A stretch of 64,000 nucleotides of DNA, from positions 65,801,518 through 65,865,517 of the forward strand of contig NC_051063.1 in the NCBI RefSeq assembly GCF_004664715.2, in the 5' to 3' direction. The position numbers and the translations under genes are program-made. Below the pieces are notes generated by a model. It was not told the DNA's origin. It did not search any database and saw nothing but the letters and a program-made list of their open reading frames with translations. This document shows, piece by piece, positions 1-9,706 of the stretch. Position 1 is the stretch's first letter; every line of letters begins with the position of its first letter. Origin of the DNA: Peromyscus leucopus. Lineage: Eukaryota > Chordata > Mammalia > Rodentia > Cricetidae.

Positions 1-588
1 TAGGAGCCATAGGCTGGGCTCATGGGTAGGGACAGCTTTTTCCATGGTGGGGGCTCTGAGGTAGATCTGCATCTTTGGCAGCCATTCTTTCCTTTGGTGA
101 CCATTCTGCTCTGATTGGCTACACCTTCGGGACAGGTGCCATGGGGTCAGAAAGGGAAGAAAAAATTCTTAAAGAAACTTCATCCGAAAGTGTGCTCAAA
201 TGCGGCTCTCTAGTCCTCATGTAAGGAGCTGCCATGGCCTCCATGCCCAGAAGCCACTCCTCACCCAGTTGCAGATGAGAGGTTTGACCAAGCACTAAGA
301 GCAAGGATTCCTCCAGGGCTTCCTGAGGCCTTCCCAAGCCCTTCTGGGTGGAGGCAAGAGAAACGCAAGAAGTCCAGTAGCTAACTTTCTAGTGTTACCC
401 ATGTTGTGAGGCTGGTGTGTTGCTGGTTTGGGGCATTTAGCAAATGTGATTGACATAAGGATCTTGAGATGAGATCACCCTGAATTTACAATAAAAATAT
501 GAAATAGATAATTCAACAATGGTAGCTGGGAAATTCAATACTCATTTTTATTTTTGTCATCCACAAATGTGTTTGTGCAGGTGGCAGG
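1..588. other. non-coding rodent sequence, nothing recognised
   Basis: No ORF with gene-like character, no SINE and no simple repeat were seen here. The minus-strand open frame across 119-337 has no recognisable domain. Composition is ordinary for mammalian intergenic or intronic DNA. Confidence 0.6.
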
Positions 589-610
589 TGTGTGTGTGTG
601 TGTGTGTGTA

Positions 611-664
<54 letters not shown>

Positions 665-666
665 TA
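589..666. repeat. (TG)n microsatellite, interrupted
   Basis: About 78 bp of TG dinucleotides, broken once by TATGCG near 609-614 and once by TATG near 657-660. The open frames on both strands across it (poly-Cys/Val and poly-His/Thr) are by-products of the repeat. Confidence 0.97.
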
Positions 667-751
667 TTTCTGCGGGTGCATATGCATGTGTGTATATACA
701 TGTTTGGGGGCTAAAGGTCGACTTTGGGTATTGTTTCTCAAGAGTTGTCCA

Positions 752-1012
752 TCTTTTTGTTTGAGACAGGGTCTCTCTCTGGGACCTGGACTTGCTGATA
801 AGGTCAGGCTGGCTGGCTAGTGAACCTCAGGGATCCACTTGTCTCCACCTCTCCAGCATACTACCACCTGTTTTTTTTTTTTTTTTTTTTTTTTTTGTTG
901 TTGTTTTGTTTTGTTTTTTGTTTTTTTGTTTAACTTGAATGATTGGGGATTGAATTTAGGGCCTCATGTTTGTATGGTATGCATTTTACTGACAACTATC
1001 TCTTCAGCCCCC
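752..1012 (-). mobile_element. tRNA-derived (B2/B3-like) SINE, antisense, with T-rich interruption
   Basis: Read on the plus strand it begins GAGACAGGGTCTCTC at 763, continues with the GGCTGGCTGGC motif, and ends with the antisense tRNA-like head (GATTGGGGATTGAA near 940, CAGCCCCC at 1005). A T/G-rich stretch at about 871-933 splits the element. A second member of the same family lies at 1264-1465 in the same orientation. The exact subfamily is not certain from reading alone. Confidence 0.7.
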
Positions 1013-1217
1013 AAGACTACATTTTTAAAAATTATTTTATTCTTTGACAGTTTTGTACAGGTGTTCAACACAGTGTGCTCATACTCACTGTATTTTTGTG
1101 TATATGTTCATGTATGTGTGTGCAGGTATACCTGTGCGCATGTACTTATGTATGGATGTTCATATGGAGGCTAGACAACAACCTCACATCTCAGTCCTCA
1201 GGAGCCTTCCACTTATT

Positions 1218-1251
<34 letters not shown>

Positions 1252-1262
1252 TCTACTTATTT
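1218..1262. repeat. (CTGT)n(CTAT)n microsatellite
   Basis: Four CTGT units followed by about six CTAT units, directly before the SINE at 1264. The predicted frame rich in Leu, Ser, Val and Tyr is a translation of the repeat. Confidence 0.95.
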
Positions 1263-1263
1263 A

Positions 1264-1465
1264 TTTTGAGGCAAGGTCTCTCACTGGTTTGGGACTTGCC
1301 AAGCAGACTAGGTTGGCTGGCCAGTGAGTCCCGGGCTCCTTCTGCCTCTATCTCTCCAGCACTGAGATTACAGGTGTGTGCCATCCCACCTGGTATTTTT
1401 ATGTAGGTCTCGGGATTGAACTCGAGTCCTCATACTTTACCCACTGAGTTTTCACCCAGCTCCCT
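1264..1465 (-). mobile_element. tRNA-derived (B2/B3-like) SINE, antisense
   Basis: It starts GAGGCAAGGTCTCTCAC, includes GGTTGGCTGGCCAGTGAGTC and a GAGATTACAGGTGTGTGCCA block, and ends with the antisense tRNA-like promoter (GGGATTGAACTCGAGTCCTCAT, then CACCCAGCTCCC). It belongs to the same family and orientation as 752-1012. No clear target-site duplication was found. Confidence 0.75.
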
Positions 1466-1757
1466 AGTTGTACACTTTCAAAAGCTGCATGTGAATTTCT
1501 GTCTTAGGAAAGTTGTTAAAAAGTAAAACTTCCTACCATGAAAGCAACTGGGCAGACTCCATGGGAAAGTGTGATTGCACAACCCTGGCCCTTCTCTCCC
1601 TGGCTCCTGTCACTTGGTGCCCTGTCCTCCAGCTCCGTCTGGGCTACCATCTCACAGACACACAGGAGGGGAGTGGTGAAAAGAAGACGATGTACAACGT
1701 GCTGTAGATTGGAAATTTGCTGAAGAATGGACATCCAGTGTTCTTCCCACTAATAAG

Positions 1758-1917
1758 TGATGAGCTGGTGGAACAATGGCTATTGTCTTGGTCGCCTTTG
1801 CGGTGGTAAACTATACCGGCAAAAACAGCTTGAGGGAGAAAGGTCTAATGTTGTCTCGACAGTTCCAGAAGGATCTAATCCATCACGGCAGGGAAGACGC
1901 GGGAGCAGGCACACAGG
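1758..1917 (+). CDS. candidate exon with start codon and strong splice donor; product unknown
   Basis: An in-frame ATG at 1776 opens 47 codons that begin MAIVLVAFAVVNYTG, a hydrophobic N-terminus, followed by a charged stretch with Lys, Arg and Asp. The frame runs into a donor matching the consensus exactly at +1 to +6 (GTAAGT, 1918-1923), which would leave a phase-1 codon. An in-frame TGA lies five codons upstream of the ATG, so this would be a first coding exon. A possible weak acceptor AG ends at 1757 after a short pyrimidine run. The block holds several CpGs (GTCGCC, TTTGCGG, ACCGGC, CTCGAC, GACGCGGG), unlike its surroundings, which fits constraint. I recognise no family, see no second exon, and the open frame is short enough to be chance. 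This is a candidate only. Confidence 0.25.
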
Positions 1918-1923
1918 GTAAGT

Positions 1924-4139
1924 ACGCTGGGGAAAGGCCTGTGCTCAGAAGTGCTGAGTCACTAGACCCAGGACCCCTGGGGGTTCATTGACAGTTCCCA
2001 GGCTTTTCTCGGGCATGCTCTGTTTGTGGACCACATGGCCCAGATGGTGAAGGTTTCCAGTCCTTGGCCAAATGGCTGTTTTTGCGTGTTAATCTTGATG
2101 TCCCTGTCTCCTGTCCTTGCTCTCCAGCCACGGCACAAGCTCTGGACATGTGTGTCCAGATGTCATTCTCCTCCTTCATTGGCCTCTGCTCTGTGGTCAG
2201 TGTGGCACCAGGGACTCTGAGGGTCAGAGGGACAGCTGAGGGTTCTGTGGCCCCATGGGAGCTTCGTTTTTCCTGACCTTGGCCTTTGATGACTCAAGTA
2301 CGCTCTAGAACTTGCATAGTTTCCAATGCATCTTTGATAGAAAACCCCAAAGCCCCAAGAACCAGAGCAGAGAGACCCTGCTAGTGAGAAGGAAGGAATC
2401 TCTCAGCCAAGGTGACCTTTCCCCTTCCCCCCTTCTCCTGACATTTCCTTGCCGTAGGTGTATGGCTTCATTTTAATCTCAATGACTGACTTCCTTCCTG
2501 GTTAATATTTAAATATAAAAGCATCAAATGAATTTTTGAGATGTAATTAGCTTCTTTATTTCTGCTTGAAGACTTGAGGGATGGAGGGTCTTCTTCCTCT
2601 TTGGCCCTGGGCTGGAGAGGCCTCACTCAGAGGGCAGTACAGGCCCTTTCCTCTCTCTCAGTGAATGTGCCCAGCTCTCCCAAATTCTGTACTCTGCCCT
2701 GCCCCTTTGCCCCTCACACCCTTGGTCAAGGCTTTTCTTACCCTTAGGTGGTGATCATAGGTGCTGCAAACCCACCTTTCCCTTGGGCCCAGTGCCCACT
2801 GTTGCCCACCCCCCCCCCTTGAGCCAAACCTAGAGCTGGCTCCCTACTGGGGTCTTAACTATCTGTTCCTTGGACCTTTCCCTTCTGCCTGCCACTGCCA
2901 TCCGCCATAATGGTCAAACCCTAGTTCACCTCACCTACCATCTGCTTCCTGGGGCCCTTCAGCCTTACAGTCTTCTGGGACAGCACAGACCTCCTCCTGG
3001 AACCCCAGAACCCATCACCATCCCAAGGCTCTGTGTGGCTTTCCCATGAGGATGCACCACACCCTTTCCTGGCATCCCCACCCCAGGAAGGAAGCTCAGG
3101 CTGTGGTTCTTATAGCAACCAGAAACTGGGCCCAGTTTCTCAGCTCTGGCAGGAGGGATAGTTGTTCCATCTCCTGGGTAGTGATCACCGCATGACGCTC
3201 TTCCCACTGAGCAGAGGGGCTGTGGCCATAGCCTCCCTTCTTTATCCTTCACAACTTCTTCCCCACGGCAGCAGATTTCATTTGAGACCACAGGGTAGGC
3301 AGGAGCGCTGCCCTTCTAGGATTCTCCTCCTCCAGGCTTCCTCCTTTCAGCCTGTTTAATCAAGGTGATTTTATAATCACATCGCTATATTTAACAGAAA
3401 CCTTGCTCATCTCCAATAGAGTTGACCTTCTTTAGGACCAAGTGTGCTAGATGCCTATTCCTGCTGTACCAAGGTAATAGTAATTAGGTTTAGTGGTTCA
3501 CAGTGATGCACATTTCTTACCTACAGTTTAGGAGCCAGAGGGCTGGTGCAGAGCATGTTCTTCTGCCGGAAAGAACTCAGCTCTTGCCCTTCCCGACTTC
3601 TAAAGGCCCCATAGCCCTGGTTCACTGCCTTTTCCTCTGTCTTCAGAACTGACCATGCAGCACCAACCAACCTCCTTTCCTGTGACCCTGCCTCTTGGCA
3701 TCCTGTTAGCTTTCTGTCACCGTGGCAGCACCTGAGGTGAAAACATTGAGAGGAGGTACATAGTTGCAGAGACTTCAACTCATGGTGGGTTCGTCTCCAT
3801 GCTTTGAGTCTGTGGCAAGGCAGCAGAGCATGATGGGAGCCTGTGGGGAAGTTGGCTGGCTTTTCACCTTATGGTTGTGGGAAACAAAGACAAAAAGGAG
3901 GGACTGAGATCCTAATGTCCCCTTTAAGAGCAAACCCTCAACGACACACCCTCCTTCTACTACAGGCTCACCTTCTAAAAGTCCCATCACTTCCTAATAG
4001 TGCTCAGGCTGGGGACCAAGCCTTCCACACACAGTCTTCCAGGGACATTCAAGGTCTGAAGCATAGGCCACCCTCTTTCACTTTTTTGACACTCCAGTGT
4101 CCTATTCACTCTTGCTCCATTCCTCTCACTCTTACACAA
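1924..4139. other. non-coding; AT-rich block around 2460-2570
   Basis: I see no gene and no clear mobile element. A homeodomain-style AT-rich block (TTAATATTTAAATATAAAAG, then ATGTAATTAGC) sits at about 2500-2550, and a similar one at about 3355-3500 (TTTAATCAAGG, TTATAATCACAT, TAATAGTAATTAGG). These look like possible conserved non-coding elements. The minus-strand 108-residue frame at 2965-3291 has no recognisable domain. Confidence 0.45.
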
Positions 4140-4218
4140 CTTCTCCCTCCCTCCCTCCCTCCCTCCCTCCCTCCCTCCCTCCCTCCCTTCCTCCTTCCCT
4201 CCTTTCCTCCTTCTCCAG
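4140..4218. repeat. (CCCT)n pyrimidine tract
   Basis: About a dozen CCCT units decay into CTTC/CCTT imperfections. Glu/Gly/Arg-rich frames on the minus strand here are translations of the repeat. Confidence 0.95.
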
Positions 4219-4896
4219 GGCCACAGGCATGCAGACAAGACTCCACCATTCTCCCTCCACTGCTCCTGTGTGACTGATGAAAACAAAGACAGAAACTAGT
4301 CAGGCAGCTTAACAGGAACCTTGAAAGATTCTTGTACTTGGGAAGAAGCAGAAGTGTCCTGTTTGCCCTCACCAGAGCTGAGGGATGTCATGGAGACATG
4401 ATGAGAACTTAGGGGAGGCGCTGGGACACTTTGTGGGTGGGTCAACTGGGCTGACCACCTCCCCTTACCTTACCCATTTCTGCTGAGACCATCGAAGGCC
4501 CCTAGACTAGCAATCAATGACCCACCTCTGCGCACCTGTATCTGCTTTACAGGAGCCCTGTCTACTTTCTAGAAAGCTCCTACCAATGAACAGTAACAAA
4601 ACTCTTTTCTAAACTCGTCCTTCCCACGTTTGTGAATTTCATTCTTCCAATTCAGAAGAAAAGAACGTGGAAGCCACTGAGTCAGGATAAGTCTGAGTGA
4701 CCCTGAGTTTGTTCCCCCAACTCCTGAGTTCACGCCCACCCATGACAAGAGAGACAGCCTCTACTGAGCTCAAAACTCCCGATTCCCCCCTTACCATTTG
4801 TCTTCCTCTGACAAGGACCCTTGTGAGGACACTATGTGTCCCCATGCCACCCAGGTTGAACTCTGATCTCAAGATCCTCACAAAGTCCCCTTCACT
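4219..4896. other. non-coding, nothing recognised
   Basis: Unique sequence. The paired open frames across 4639-5001 (minus, 120 residues) and 4697-4942 (plus) overlap and run into the transposon at 4905. Neither has a recognisable domain. Confidence 0.5.
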
Positions 4897-4904
4897 ATCT
4901 AAGG

Positions 4905-5111
4905 CAGTGGTTCTCAACCTTCCTAATGCTGTGGCCCTATAATCCAGTTCCTCATGTTGTGGTGACTGACTGCCAACCATAAAATTATTTTCATTGCTCA
5001 TTCAAAACTATAATTTTGCTGTTGTTATGAATCGATGTAAACATCTAAGATGCAAGATATCTGATGTTCAACCCCCTAGGGGGGGTCACAACACACGGGT
5101 GAGAAACCCTG
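4905..5111. mobile_element. URR1-like non-autonomous hAT DNA transposon, complete
   Basis: The left end reads CAGTGGTTCTCAACC (4905-4919). The right end (5097-5111) is its inverted copy with 12 of 15 matches, the standard hAT-Charlie-type terminus. The element is 207 bp and is flanked on both sides by the perfect 8-bp duplication ATCTAAGG (4897-4904 and 5112-5119), the length expected of hAT transposition. The interior includes the rodent-typical AATGCTGTGGCCC and ATAAAATTATTTTCATTGCT blocks. It encodes no transposase. Confidence 0.88.
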
Positions 5112-5119
5112 ATCTAAGG

Positions 5120-6623
5120 GGACATGTCCACAGAGTCTGGGGGATCAGGACGCATATCTTTGGGCATCATCCCACCCGTCCTTGGCATCCTCTGTGAGTG
5201 TCTTTCATGTATGTTTTCTACACCTCCATCCCCGAGTTATACAGGAGCGACCCTAGTGGAGTGGACATCTTTTGGGAAAGGTATTAGGATTTTTTTTTTC
5301 TCAGTCAATTATTGCTACTATACAGAGAAACTATTGATTTATTTAAAGGATCACATTTTCGACAATTTTACAGGATTCTTTTTACGAGCTGGCTTGGGTT
5401 TTTCTCCTATATTCTCTGTGTCCTGTTACCACATTGAGAAATCATGGTAATCTGAGCATCTCCCAGGCAGTGGTTAGTGTCAGAACTGCTAGGGCATTTC
5501 ACGTGTCCACTCCTAGCAGTGACAGGAACCTCTGGGGGCTTTTGTGGGGCGGGGGAGGTTAACTGCTACATTCTCAAAGAGGTCCAGGCAGACAGGGCGG
5601 TGGTCAGGGCCTAGGCCTCCTTCAGGCTGGAATCTACAGCCCTGCTCTCAGGCCTCCCTTCCACAGAGGACCAGGGTCTCTGGTTGTGTAGGAGTGGTGC
5701 CCATCATTTGCTGTGTTCCGAGCTCTCTCACATGAATCTGTCCCTTGGCCTCCATCCCATGCCCGGCAGGGGCTGCCTATGGTCCACAGAGGCAGGGCTG
5801 GGGGCTGTTCTCCTTGCTCTCTGGTGTTTCTGTCAGGGGTTCGGCAAGCAAGGGGAGTTGTCATAACCGAATTGCTAGGCGACAAGTCATAAAATATTGA
5901 GAGCTATATCAGGGAAGAGAAATTAAGCCAATAATAAAAACAGCCCGGAGACTCAGTGCCTGCTCTTTTATTTATGAGGGCTCCCTTTTTAGGGAGTGCC
6001 AGCATGGGTGAGCGAGCAGGGCAGCCTCCTCTCAGCAGTCCTGTTCTCCTCTGTCTCTCAAGGCTGCTGATCTCGACCAGAGGACAACCTTCTCATCACT
6101 CAGGCATGGTGACTCACAGGAACAGCCATCGCTCTGCATCTGTGGAGGTGTTTCTCGGCCACTATGTGCCGTGGGTGCCTCTGGCTCTGTCAGAGAGTGC
6201 CTGGGACCTGAGGCGCCCGCTGACCATGCCAGGAAGCAGTCCCTAAGGGGAAAACCATGCATCTCAAATGTCCCTGGAGTCCCCAGGGGCCTTTTGCGTT
6301 TGGTTTGGAGAGTTGTTTGTCTCTGGAGCTGTATGTCTTGGGAACTCTGCTGGGGGAAGAGGGCTCAAAAGTGCATTCCTGCAGGGCAGAGGGTTCCCTG
6401 CACACAGTTCAGTGTCTGAACAGATTAAATGGGACTTCATATTCCAGTGCCTAGTGATTCTCTGTCCCCATCTGCGCGCTAAACTCCCTGCTTTAGAGAT
6501 GGAGGCCCTGTCAGGTGTGACTCTGTGCACCCTCCTGGTTTTCACCTCACCCCATGACTGTGGTCCTTGGGTAAGTCCCACCACTTCCTGGTGCCCCAAC
6601 TTCCTGAAATGGAGGGGATAGTG

Positions 6624-6624
<1 letters not shown>
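5120..6624. other. non-coding, nothing recognised
   Basis: Unique sequence with a short T-run at 5290-5299. Several overlapping frames on both strands lie at 5956-6686, none with a domain signature. I see no SINE in this stretch. Confidence 0.5.

Positions 6625-6625
<1 letters not shown>

Positions 6626-6659
<34 letters not shown>
6626..6659. repeat. (TG)n microsatellite
   Basis: About 17 pure TG units. The complementary (CA)n array lies about 150 bp downstream at 6811-6842, so the two can pair. Confidence 0.97.
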
Positions 6660-6790
6660 ACTTATGAGTGTACTTCTCTGTAACACGTGTGTGAGTGCTC
6701 ATGTGTATGCATATACACTGTACAAAGAATACATAAATACACATGAACTTATACAGTTTACACACACAGATCCCCACAAGCCCACAACAC

Positions 6791-6803
6791 ATATATGCAC
6801 GCG

Positions 6804-6844
<41 letters not shown>
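6791..6844. repeat. alternating purine-pyrimidine tract (AT)n(GC)n(AC)n
   Basis: Fifty-four consecutive alternating purine/pyrimidine bases: ATATATGCAC, then six GC units, then about 16 CA units, ending ACGC. GC/CA alternation of this length is the classic Z-DNA-prone composition. Confidence 0.95.
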
Positions 6845-7133
6845 CATATGTGTACACACACATGCACCCTCACTCTGATCATTGAGGAGCCACCTTCCAG
6901 GTGAACTTGGTGCCTGTTGAACCTGTTTTTTTTTTTTTTTCACAAGCCCACGAGGCTGCTCTCACAATCTGGTATGTACTTGACATGCCTGTCATGATGT
7001 GCTGGTCCAGTAGTGGCTTGCTGAGGAGGGAACTCTGATGGAGCTGAGTCACCTCAGGTGATTTAGCATCAGCAGAACATCTTTGCTATCTGAAACACAC
7101 AGGCTTGTGTGTGTGCACACACACATTTTTTTT

Positions 7134-7264
7134 TGAGACAGGGTCTTACTATGTATTCCTGGCTGTCTGGGACTCATTATGTGATGATGGCCTCAAACTC
7201 ATAGATATCTGTCTGCCTCTGTGCCCTGAATGCTGAAATTAAAGGTGTATGCCACCATGCTAGG
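7134..7264 (-). mobile_element. B1 SINE, antisense (copy 1 of 3)
   Basis: It starts TTTTGAGACAGGGTCTTAC, has GGCTGTCTGGGACTC and CCTCAAACTC, and ends GTGTATGCCACCATGCTAGG, the antisense order of rodent B1. It is the first of three same-orientation B1s within about 520 bp. Confidence 0.92.
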
Positions 7265-7284
7265 TTATAAATTTAATCATATAT

Positions 7285-7432
7285 GGTTTTTCAAGACAAG
7301 GCTTCACTGTGTAACAGCCTTGACTGTCTTGGAACTAGCTCTATAGACCAGACTGGCCTGGAATTCACAGAGATTCGCCTGCCTCTGCCTCCTTAGTGTT
7401 GGAACTAAAAGTGTGTGCCACCACTGCCCGGC
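7285..7432 (-). mobile_element. B1 SINE, antisense (copy 2 of 3)
   Basis: It starts TTTTTCAAGACAAGG, includes ATAGACCAGACTGGCCTGG and GCCTGCCTCTGCCTCC, and ends TGTGCCACCACTGCCCGGC. It is full length and moderately diverged. Confidence 0.95.
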
Positions 7433-7510
7433 TTTAAATTTATATCTTTAATTTGGATTTTTTTGTATAATCATTTGTGTTTAATTAATTAATTATATTT
7501 TATTTTATTT

Positions 7511-7654
7511 GGTCTTTCAAGACAGGGTTTGTCTGTATAGCCCTAGCTGTCCTGGAACTTGCTCTGTAGATAAGGCTAGCCTCTAACTCAGAGATCTGCC
7601 TGTCTCTGCCTTCTGAGTACTTGGATTAAAGGCATGTGCTACCACCTCCCAGAT
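7511..7654 (-). mobile_element. B1 SINE, antisense (copy 3 of 3)
   Basis: It starts GGTCTTTCAAGACAGGG, includes CTAGCTGTCCTGGAAC and CTCAGAGATCTGCCTG, and ends GCATGTGCTACCACCTCCC. It has the same orientation as the two copies upstream. AT-rich spacers (TTAATTAATTAATTATATTT) separate the copies and probably derive from A-rich SINE tails. Confidence 0.95.
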
Positions 7655-9574
7655 AGTGCGTAATTTATTAACATGCTTTGTTTTAAAATCAAATAAAAGC
7701 AAAAATTCAGAGGCATGTACATCTATTGAATAAATTAAATAGGATTATAATGAGGCTGACACTCTGATATCTGTGATTTGCAATTTAAAACACTTCATAG
7801 GTCTTGGCTAGGAGTCTATAGACTAAGGGGAGACTGCCTCAGCCCACCATAAATAAAGTTTTATTAACACACGTTTGTGCTTGTCTTCTGTCCTGTGTCC
7901 AGAGCTATGTTCCTGGTGGCTGGTGAATGAGCTCCAGCAAAAGTGACTGCCTGGCCTGAGAGGCCTGAAATAGCGACTGTCCTCCCTTTAAAGGGGTTGT
8001 CATGTCCATCTTCAGAACTGTATAACTTCATGTGTATTTATGTATTCTTTGTTGGTTTTCTAAAGCTGCTGGACACCTGAATCCTCTGAGGAGTTCCAAA
8101 TGAGAGCAGCTCCCTGACCCTGCTGCTCACCACTGCCTGAAACCATCAGCGAAGCCTTCCAAAATCTCCCCAATGGTTCAACACTACTCGTGCCCACTAT
8201 CTTGGTCTCTAGAAGACTGACTTCTGTCACTCCCAGCCTGAGGTGGGCCCTGATGGCAGACAGCAGCCACTGCCAGGACACAAGGTGCAGACCACCTCAA
8301 TGGCAAGGGCAGGCCCACCTGTATCTGCACCGGGAGAATCTGAGGCTGGACCTGCAACCACCTTACCCAGTGGTCCTTCTGTCCTTCTCTTCCTGGTAGA
8401 GATGCCGATTTTTCCCTGACTCCTTTGATCGGTCCAAGGTGCAGGTGCAATGGACTTGTTCCCTAACATGACAGGGAAATGTGCAAATGGTGATTGAAGT
8501 AGACAGGGCTGAGACTCAGAATGAGGTTCAGTGGTTTATTGCTTCTTCCTCACTCAGGAAACGGATGCATTCCGGGACCCTGGAAATGTTTAGTGGATAG
8601 TGGGAGAAGAATGTCCTGTGGCCAGCAGGTGGTTGTCTCTACCCACCCAGGAGCTGGAGCCAGCAGATGCCAGGGGTCTGTTCTGCCTACTGTGACCTCT
8701 GGATGCTCTCGCACCCACACTAAGAACAGCCCAGGACACAGCCTAGGCAGCTTTCCAGAGTCATCACAGGCCATGGGCCATTCCCACGGACATTAATAAA
8801 ACCGAAAGAGGGGAGAGGTGTCAGTCAGGAACAGGGGGAGACTTGAGGAGGCGGAGAAGGTCAGGCATGGGGGAGGCTGCAGCTCCAGAGAGCAGTCACC
8901 AGCCCTTCCTACCACGACACCAGCACCGTCTACCATCTAGACAAATGCGTTTGCCTCCAGTGCAGGATTATTTATTTCAGCCATGGAAAGGGAGGGCATG
9001 GAGGAGTGAGAAGTGCGGTAACGGGAGAGTGGAGCGCTCATTTATCACTTGATAAAGAGAGGCTCCCAGGGAGCAGCCCAGTGGGAGCCGGCTGGATTCG
9101 GGGACCAACACAAGGGGCCGCAGTTGGCTTCTCCCTCCCTTGGGGCCAGTGCTGCTGAGACTTACACCTCCAAGAACCAGCTATTGGCCCTGGCATGAGT
9201 CCACCTTGTACTCCCAGCGGGTCTCTGTGGGGCTGTAGCTGGAACCCTCACTGGGCCATGTTGGGTCATGTGGGTCACAGCAAGATGGGAGACCTATGAC
9301 CACACACCAGGCTCTGGAGACCCTTACCTTGATTGTTGGCAATCAGAACAACTCATTTCCCGTGGTTAATTCAAACCCACTGACTCTGGAGGCCAGAGCT
9401 TCCAGGTCTCAGCTCTGAGCAAGTCTATTGCTGAAGAGGGAGCCTGAGGCGATAGGTAACCCCAGCTATGTGGTCCAGCAAGCACGCTGTCTAGTCCTAT
9501 GGGATTCTGCCTCTCTTTCTTGTTAGCCCTGGTGATGCCCTTGGAGTTTTCGACTGGCACTGTGGCTTTTGTTG
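7655..9574. other. non-coding; possible conserved block near 8930-9060
   Basis: No gene seen. Overlapping frames at 8060-8470 and 8521-8796 on both strands have no domain character. The block around 8940-9055 (ATTATTTATTTCAGCCATGG, GCGGTAACGGG, GCGCTCATTTATCACTTGATAA) keeps CpGs beside AT-rich motifs and might be a conserved non-coding element; conservation was not tested. Confidence 0.45.
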
Positions 9575-9706
9575 TTGTTTGAGGCAGAGTCTTTTGGGCT
9601 GGCTTGGAATTCTTTATGCAGACCAGGATGTGTTCACTTGGAAATCTTCATGTATCTAAGATTCGTATGCTTTCAATGTCACCTCCACTTCCTAGGTGGT
9701 CACTCA
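9575..9706 (-). mobile_element. degraded B1 SINE, antisense, at the left edge of the anomalous segment
   Basis: TTGAGGCAGAGTCTT, GGGCTGGCTTGGAATTCTTT and GCAGACCAGGATG follow antisense B1 order. The remainder to CACCTCCACTTCCTAGGTGG is recognisable only as fragments because of indels and substitutions. Quality falls visibly along the element, which places the transition at about 9.58-9.71 kb. Confidence 0.6.
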
